Position numbers and translations under genes: made by a program. A DNA stretch of 64,000 bases. Source: Eretmocerus hayati. Taxonomy: Eukaryota > Arthropoda > Insecta > Hymenoptera > Aphelinidae. This document shows positions 59,484 through 64,000 of this stretch, piece after piece. The DNA is taken from NCBI GenBank assembly GCA_029851415.1, contig CM056744.1, forward strand, positions 13,895,268 through 13,959,267, given 5' to 3'. The notes under the pieces were generated by a model, which saw only the letters and a program-made list of their open reading frames with translations, was not told where the DNA came from and searched no databases. Within the stretch, counting starts at the first letter, position 1, and every line of letters starts with the position of its first letter.

Positions 59484-62400
59484 CTACATTTCGGCCATGG
59501 AGCTCATAGAAACCAAAGCAGTGAAATAGCTGGTTGATAGTTTGATGAGCTAGAATCGAATGAGTTAAATATTCAGCAAAATTCGATAGATGACTTTCTG
59601 ATTGGATGAAACCAGGAAAATTGTTTACGTACTCGCACAAAAGATTCCAGTGAGAAAATAGAAATCTTACCAGCCGTCAAATAAGATATTTTTAGCGATC
59701 TTTGCATTAGTAATAACAAGATTTCACGATCTTTTGGATGAGCTCGATACCAATCGCACATATATCTGGAATGAAAATGGCTGCTGTTAACCAGATCCAA
59801 AATTTCTATTCCAAAGGCTTAAGAAATGATGTTCTTACATAGAATCGAACACGGCTTCACTTGAGTTGATGACATCTTGTCCAAATAAATTCATTATCAA
59901 GAGTAACGTATACATACATGGAATAAGGGCAGCTGCAACACACTTCTTCGTCACAGGACCAGTTCCTCTTAGTACCTACAGTTCATAGAAGTCTAATCAC
60001 ACAGGTTTCCAAAAATCATTTTGATTATCAGATCTCACTTACGTAGTAATATGCCATAGATAATACGCCTACTGCAATTGAAGCTATCGACAAAGTCACG
60101 AGAGAGAATATTTTTTCTAATGATTCACACAATCTAGAACGAAGATCACGCAAGTTAATATACCAACGATTGCATAAAACCATTTCAACATAATGAGGTA
60201 ATATCATACTCGGTAGTTTGGATATGCAAATGTACTACATTTTTCAAATCGTGACGTCTGATGTATCCACGGCTGTTCTTTCGGTGCTTATCCGCAACAT
60301 TTTCTTCCAGTGTGATGAGTTTTTCAATCCTCCGACTGAAAAGTTTCTATTTTAGGATATTGTGAAACGGATCTCGTGAACTGATTAGATAGAGGAGTTC
60401 ATCATGAATATTTTTTGTAGAAGTCTCAGTTGATAAGCCTTCTGATATTTATTCCACATTAGGAGAATCTGTTTAAAATCTTATGTGCAGAATTACGCCA
60501 AATCTCTCGCAAGGTTCTATATAAGGTCAGTGTACCCAACTTGCCCCCATTAAGCCAATTCGCTTTCCGCCTTTCCGACCCGCCGTGCCACTTCAGTTTA
60601 CAGGTCCGTGGTTGAGTATTTGTTGATGATATGTGTTAATCAATTGTTTTAGCAGCGTGAGATAATTTTTGCTGAGTACTAGGCCGGCGTAGGCAGCTAT
60701 AAGAGAATATTGAAGCCTATAGGGTCCAATAGGAAGATAGTCGGAACCCGTTCTGGGAATGTCCCGAGTATTACTGAATTTAATCTTGTGGAATTTTGTA
60801 GGCGATCAACAAAATGCCAAAGGGGATTGAGCTATTGAATGGATTCCCATATGGAAGAAAAAATCCAACATGGCGCCAGACTCTGGCTTCGCCCAAGAAA
60901 ACTTTTTTTACTATTTAAGCCTGTCAAAAGTAGATAAATAACGCTTACATCACAGGTTCAAGACTTTCCACTTACTTCACTTCAAAACAGGATACATAGT
61001 CGTTAATCCGAGCGTAGCATCCACGGATGAAGAGCGCTGTGATTGCCAGGGCGAATTATATAAGGTAAGTGTGCCTAATATGCCCCCATTCCCTAGTATG
61101 CCTCCACTCAAGTTCTCGAATGTGTGCACCCGCAGACCTTGCCGCGCATTTTTTTCATGTTTGTTACATCGGAATATGAGAAAATAAACGTTTTGTAACG
61201 ACCCTAAATGACCCGCGCGTTTCTTAGAACAAAAAGACTGGTTTCGCTACTTTCGACTTCTTTTTTGTTAGTCGCTAAAAGTTATGCCAAACGAAATTGA
61301 TGGAATCGATTTCAACGTGCTTTAACTCATTTTCTTTGTCTTTGTCACAAATTTCAAATGCTTTCTGCAGAATTGCAAGATTCGAGTTCTAACCGATTCT
61401 ACGCTCACATTACTGAGAAAAGTCCAGTGTTCCTAATATGCCCCCATGGTTTTTTTTTCAAACTCGTTGTTCACTCCATCAGAATACATCATTCTCACTC
61501 AAGAAATCCGAGAGGGGGTAAAAAAGCTGCAAAATGAGCTAAAGTACACAGCTTTATTTGTGGGTCTGTGAGCCGAGATATCCCGATTTTACGGAAAACC
61601 CATATAATCTCATGAAAATAGGCCTCTTTTCCACGTGGGGGCATATTAGGAACACACTGTCAAAAACTCGCGAAAAATCTTTTTTTGCAAAAATTGAGAT
61701 AGCTCAGCTCTAATTTATTGAAATCAAGCGTACTCTAGCTCATTTTGAAGGTCTTGAAACCAGCTTTAAAATAAGCTAAAGTACGTTGGAAAATATTGAG
61801 GTGAGCCAAAATTATGAGAAAAAAAAAGTAGTGGGGGCATATTAGGCACACTTGCCTTATTATTTGGTCATCGCGATCGCAGCGATCGTAATTTTTGGAT
61901 GTTCTGCTCGGATTAACAACTGTGGCACCAGCTTCAGTGAGTATTGAGGGAGGGGATTCAGTTGTGATTTCTAAGGTGTCACATTTTTCGATGACTCGGA
62001 AGTTTTTCACGATTTTTCCAGACTTTACTTTTCGCTACAACCATTCAAAAATAGTACATTCCGATACAAGAATGTAAAAACTTCTCATTTCCACGTCCGA
62101 GGATTGGAATCTCCGCACTGTTCGTCGACTTCCACTCGAAGTTCATTGAGAAGTCTAGTTTGTTACGCGGGAGTAGAACCTATTTTTTGCATCCTTGAGA
62201 TGGATCCGACCCTCGCTGATCGAGGCTCGGGTCGAAAAACTTTTACTCGAACGCGAAAGAAAGTTTTTCATCCTTGTACCGAAATGTACTATCTACTATC
62301 ATATTCTGACCCTTTTTCCGTGATTATTCTACGAGATCTACGATTTCGGGTGCGTTCTTAACCACCGAAGCCACAAAATCTTCACTTTTGTGAATTGAAA

Positions 62401-62893
62401 TTGTTGACAGCTGAGATTCGCATACAGGCCTTCTCTCTTGACTCAAAGGCTAGGACCTCATAGCTGACGACACGGCGATGGCTCCCTTTAGAATTTTTTA
62501 CAAATTTTGTATTACCCTGTATGTTGCAAAATCCTTGATGCGAAACCACCTGATCAGAATGATCACGCTCGACTTATGTTTCATCTGTGAAAAGGCTGAA
62601 ATACTGAATCAATGTTTCATCTTACCTTGTCAAAATAAAGAAACCACATGTATGTTTCATGGTGATGGTGAATATGCTGCTGACACCCGACAATGCTACA
62701 AAAGTCGCGAATAGAGCAGCGCTAAAGTGCAAGGAGGTGATATAATAGTGATCCCGCTGCTCGAAAAATATGTAGTCTCCGTACACGATGATTAGATGTG
62801 TCCCTGAATTGTTCGATGATAAGAATAATCCATTGCCCAACATGTCACTAAGTGGCAACCCGATTGACGACAACCAAAAAAGCAGCAGATACG
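59484..62893 (-). CDS. Odorant receptor B (7tm_6), lacking a visible first exon
   Basis: Exons on the minus strand: 62626-62893, 60210-60335, 60043-60133, 59839-59975, 59633-59765, 59484-59549 (stop TAG 59484-59486). All are GT..AG with continuous phase, and each has exactly the same length as in receptor A. Landmarks: YIFFEQRDHYYITSLHFSAA, MKHTCGFFILT, HDLKNVVHLHIQTTE, FGQDVINSSEAVFDSI, YMCDWYRAHPKDREILLLLM, ending STSYFTALVSMSSMAEM. It is an insect odorant receptor, a seven-helix ligand-gated channel subunit acting with Orco. The preceding exon appears at about 62920-63000 (TEIELLIKMYSQ before a GTTTAC donor) but has an in-frame TGA. The first exon, equivalent to 45328-45510, is not found in the remaining kilobase and may lie beyond the window. 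Confidence 0.85.
60522..60550 (+). repeat. Solo copy of a TAAGGTCAGTGTACCCAAC element end
   Basis: TAAGGTCAGTGTACCCAACT, followed by TGCCCCCA, resembles the end of the 61061-61860 element (TAAGGTAAGTGTGCCTAATA, then TGCCCCCA). It is probably a related or truncated copy in the same receptor intron. Confidence 0.45.
61061..61860. mobile_element. 800-bp inverted-repeat element with GGGGGCATATTAG ends
   Basis: The left end TAAGGTAAGTGTGCCTAATA continues with TGCCCCCA; the right end is its complement, ending CACACTTGCCTTA. The same motif recurs inside, at about 61430 (GTTCCTAATATGCCCCCA) and, inverted, at about 61637 (GGGGGCATATTAGGAACAC). There are thus four copies in two nested inverted pairs. 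The ends abut TA, suggesting a TA target. There is no coding capacity. It lies in the 2.3-kb intron of receptor B. Confidence 0.65.
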
Positions 62894-63029
62894 CTGGAAA
62901 ATGAAGAAACATTGATTTTGTTAATGTAAACCTTGCGAATACATCTTGATTAACAGTTCAATTTCTGTTCACAGAAATCTTTTCCATTTTCCCTCTGCAA
63001 CAACGCCAAATTCTGATGATGCTATCATG

Positions 63030-64000
63030 AAGGTAGCTCCTTCATTATCATAAGAAGAAGTACTTTGCTATTATAACTTCGTGCGAAATAATTCTGACAG
63101 TATTCCGCGATTCTCGATTTTCTTCAGTAATTCAAATTCTAGAATGAGAATAATGAGGAATTGAAAGGTCGGCGAATTTTGATAGACTGAAGATATTCAG
63201 GGCTCATCGGGCTAGAGATCGAGGGTGCAAAATGCGGAGGAAGTGAAAAACCAGTCTGTAATAATGCAATTTTCATTAGTGACAGTCCTTGCGTGAGTAA
63301 TTCCACGTCAATTCAGCAAGGTTTGCTCCGACCATTTTTTTTATCCCTCCATAGGTTTTTTCCCGTTTCATAGTGTTGATAGAAGATAGTTCCAACAGTC
63401 TATAGGGCCAAAAAAATTTTCTTGCATGACCTACGTCTATGGAGTGGTTTTGTCATAAATCAAAGATTTAAAACATTGTCTCAGTAATTTGCATATAACT
63501 TTTGACTATCCTCACCAATCGCGATTCGGCATACGGCATCCGGAAGAAGGGTCGAGAACCTATCGATTTATCACCTGCAGAGCCTTCTAAAAGTCGTTCT
63601 GGTCCTTGCCAGACTCAAAATAATCTTGGATTCACGGTGTAGCTCACATATTCTTTGACTCCCCATCCCCCCCCCCCCCCCCCCCCAAGGAAAAATTTTA
63701 AAAAATTTTTTTCGATTGATATTGTTCTAAACTACAAGCAAAAAAAAATTGGAGTATTTCTTCTGAGATATGGCTTCTCTGGAATTTTCTTTGTGTGTGA
63801 AAATGTCAAAAAAGTAGAAAATGATTTTTCATGAAGACGGGACTCCTTGCAGAGCTCTGAATTTATTTTCATCGTGTTTGCCATGTCATTGCACATTGGA
63901 GATGTATTTTTTAAGAATTATTTGAGTCATTAAAAGTCGTCAAAACCTTGAAAAAGTATTACCAAGGCACTTCTATGGATAGAAAATAGCATCCCCAGTA
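63030..64000. other. No gene recognised; upstream flank or intron of receptor B
   Basis: This holds no recognisable exon. It includes a 20-C run at 63667-63686, the longest homopolymer in the window, followed by A/T-rich sequence. If receptor B has a first exon it lies beyond this end. Confidence 0.4.

Overview
The window looks like a stretch of insect nuclear DNA, most likely from a hymenopteran and quite possibly a parasitoid wasp. It is AT-rich and gene-poor. Its genes have many short exons with GT..AG introns, and it is full of decayed transposons and fold-back (inverted-repeat) elements. The hymenopteran reading rests on odorant receptor exons of the 7tm_6 type (an N-terminal exon with the motif LFLRLTGLWPYQ, a middle exon ending HTCGFF). 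The parasitoid reading is an inference from two secreted pseudo-enzymes of kinds often found in wasp venoms. No bacterial features, CRISPR arrays or operons are present.

Layout. 1-10,150: no host gene seen; a pair of 0.5-kb inverted repeats with CCGCGG-centred tandem units (2164-2674 and 9643-10148) brackets a Tc1-like fold-back that contains a second fold-back (6001-7450) and further repeats. 10,500-13,430: three inverted-repeat structures nested inside one another, with a Cys-rich transposase tail. 15,361-18,450: a long palindrome and a TA-flanked element. 20,678-24,383 (minus): a four-exon secreted serine protease homologue that has lost all three catalytic residues. 26,660-27,050: remnant of an odorant receptor first exon. 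27,844-45,510 (minus): exons of odorant receptor A, whose largest intron (about 13 kb) holds MITEs, a dead LINE, a dead hAT element and a dead EnSpm/CACTA-like element. 46,600-48,560: two fold-back elements and a tRNA-derived SINE. 49,840-58,332 (plus): an 18-exon, 711-codon M13 (neprilysin-like) gene without the HExxH zinc site. One of its introns carries a 1.5-kb fold-back with a near-perfect palindrome, two hammerhead-like cores and a 5S rRNA-derived sequence. 59,484-62,893 (minus): odorant receptor B, a paralogue of A with identical exon lengths. 61,061-61,860: an inverted-repeat element inside the largest intron of receptor B.

The host genes do not form a pathway. The two receptors are a tandem-type pair with the M13 gene between them, divergent from A and convergent with B. 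The M13 gene and the protease homologue are both predicted secreted and both catalytically dead by motif, so they are candidate non-enzymatic venom or haemolymph proteins. Exon models come from reading splice signals and phases by eye. Phases are consistent throughout the M13, protease and receptor models, except for one missing acceptor in the M13 gene and one doubtful exon in each receptor.
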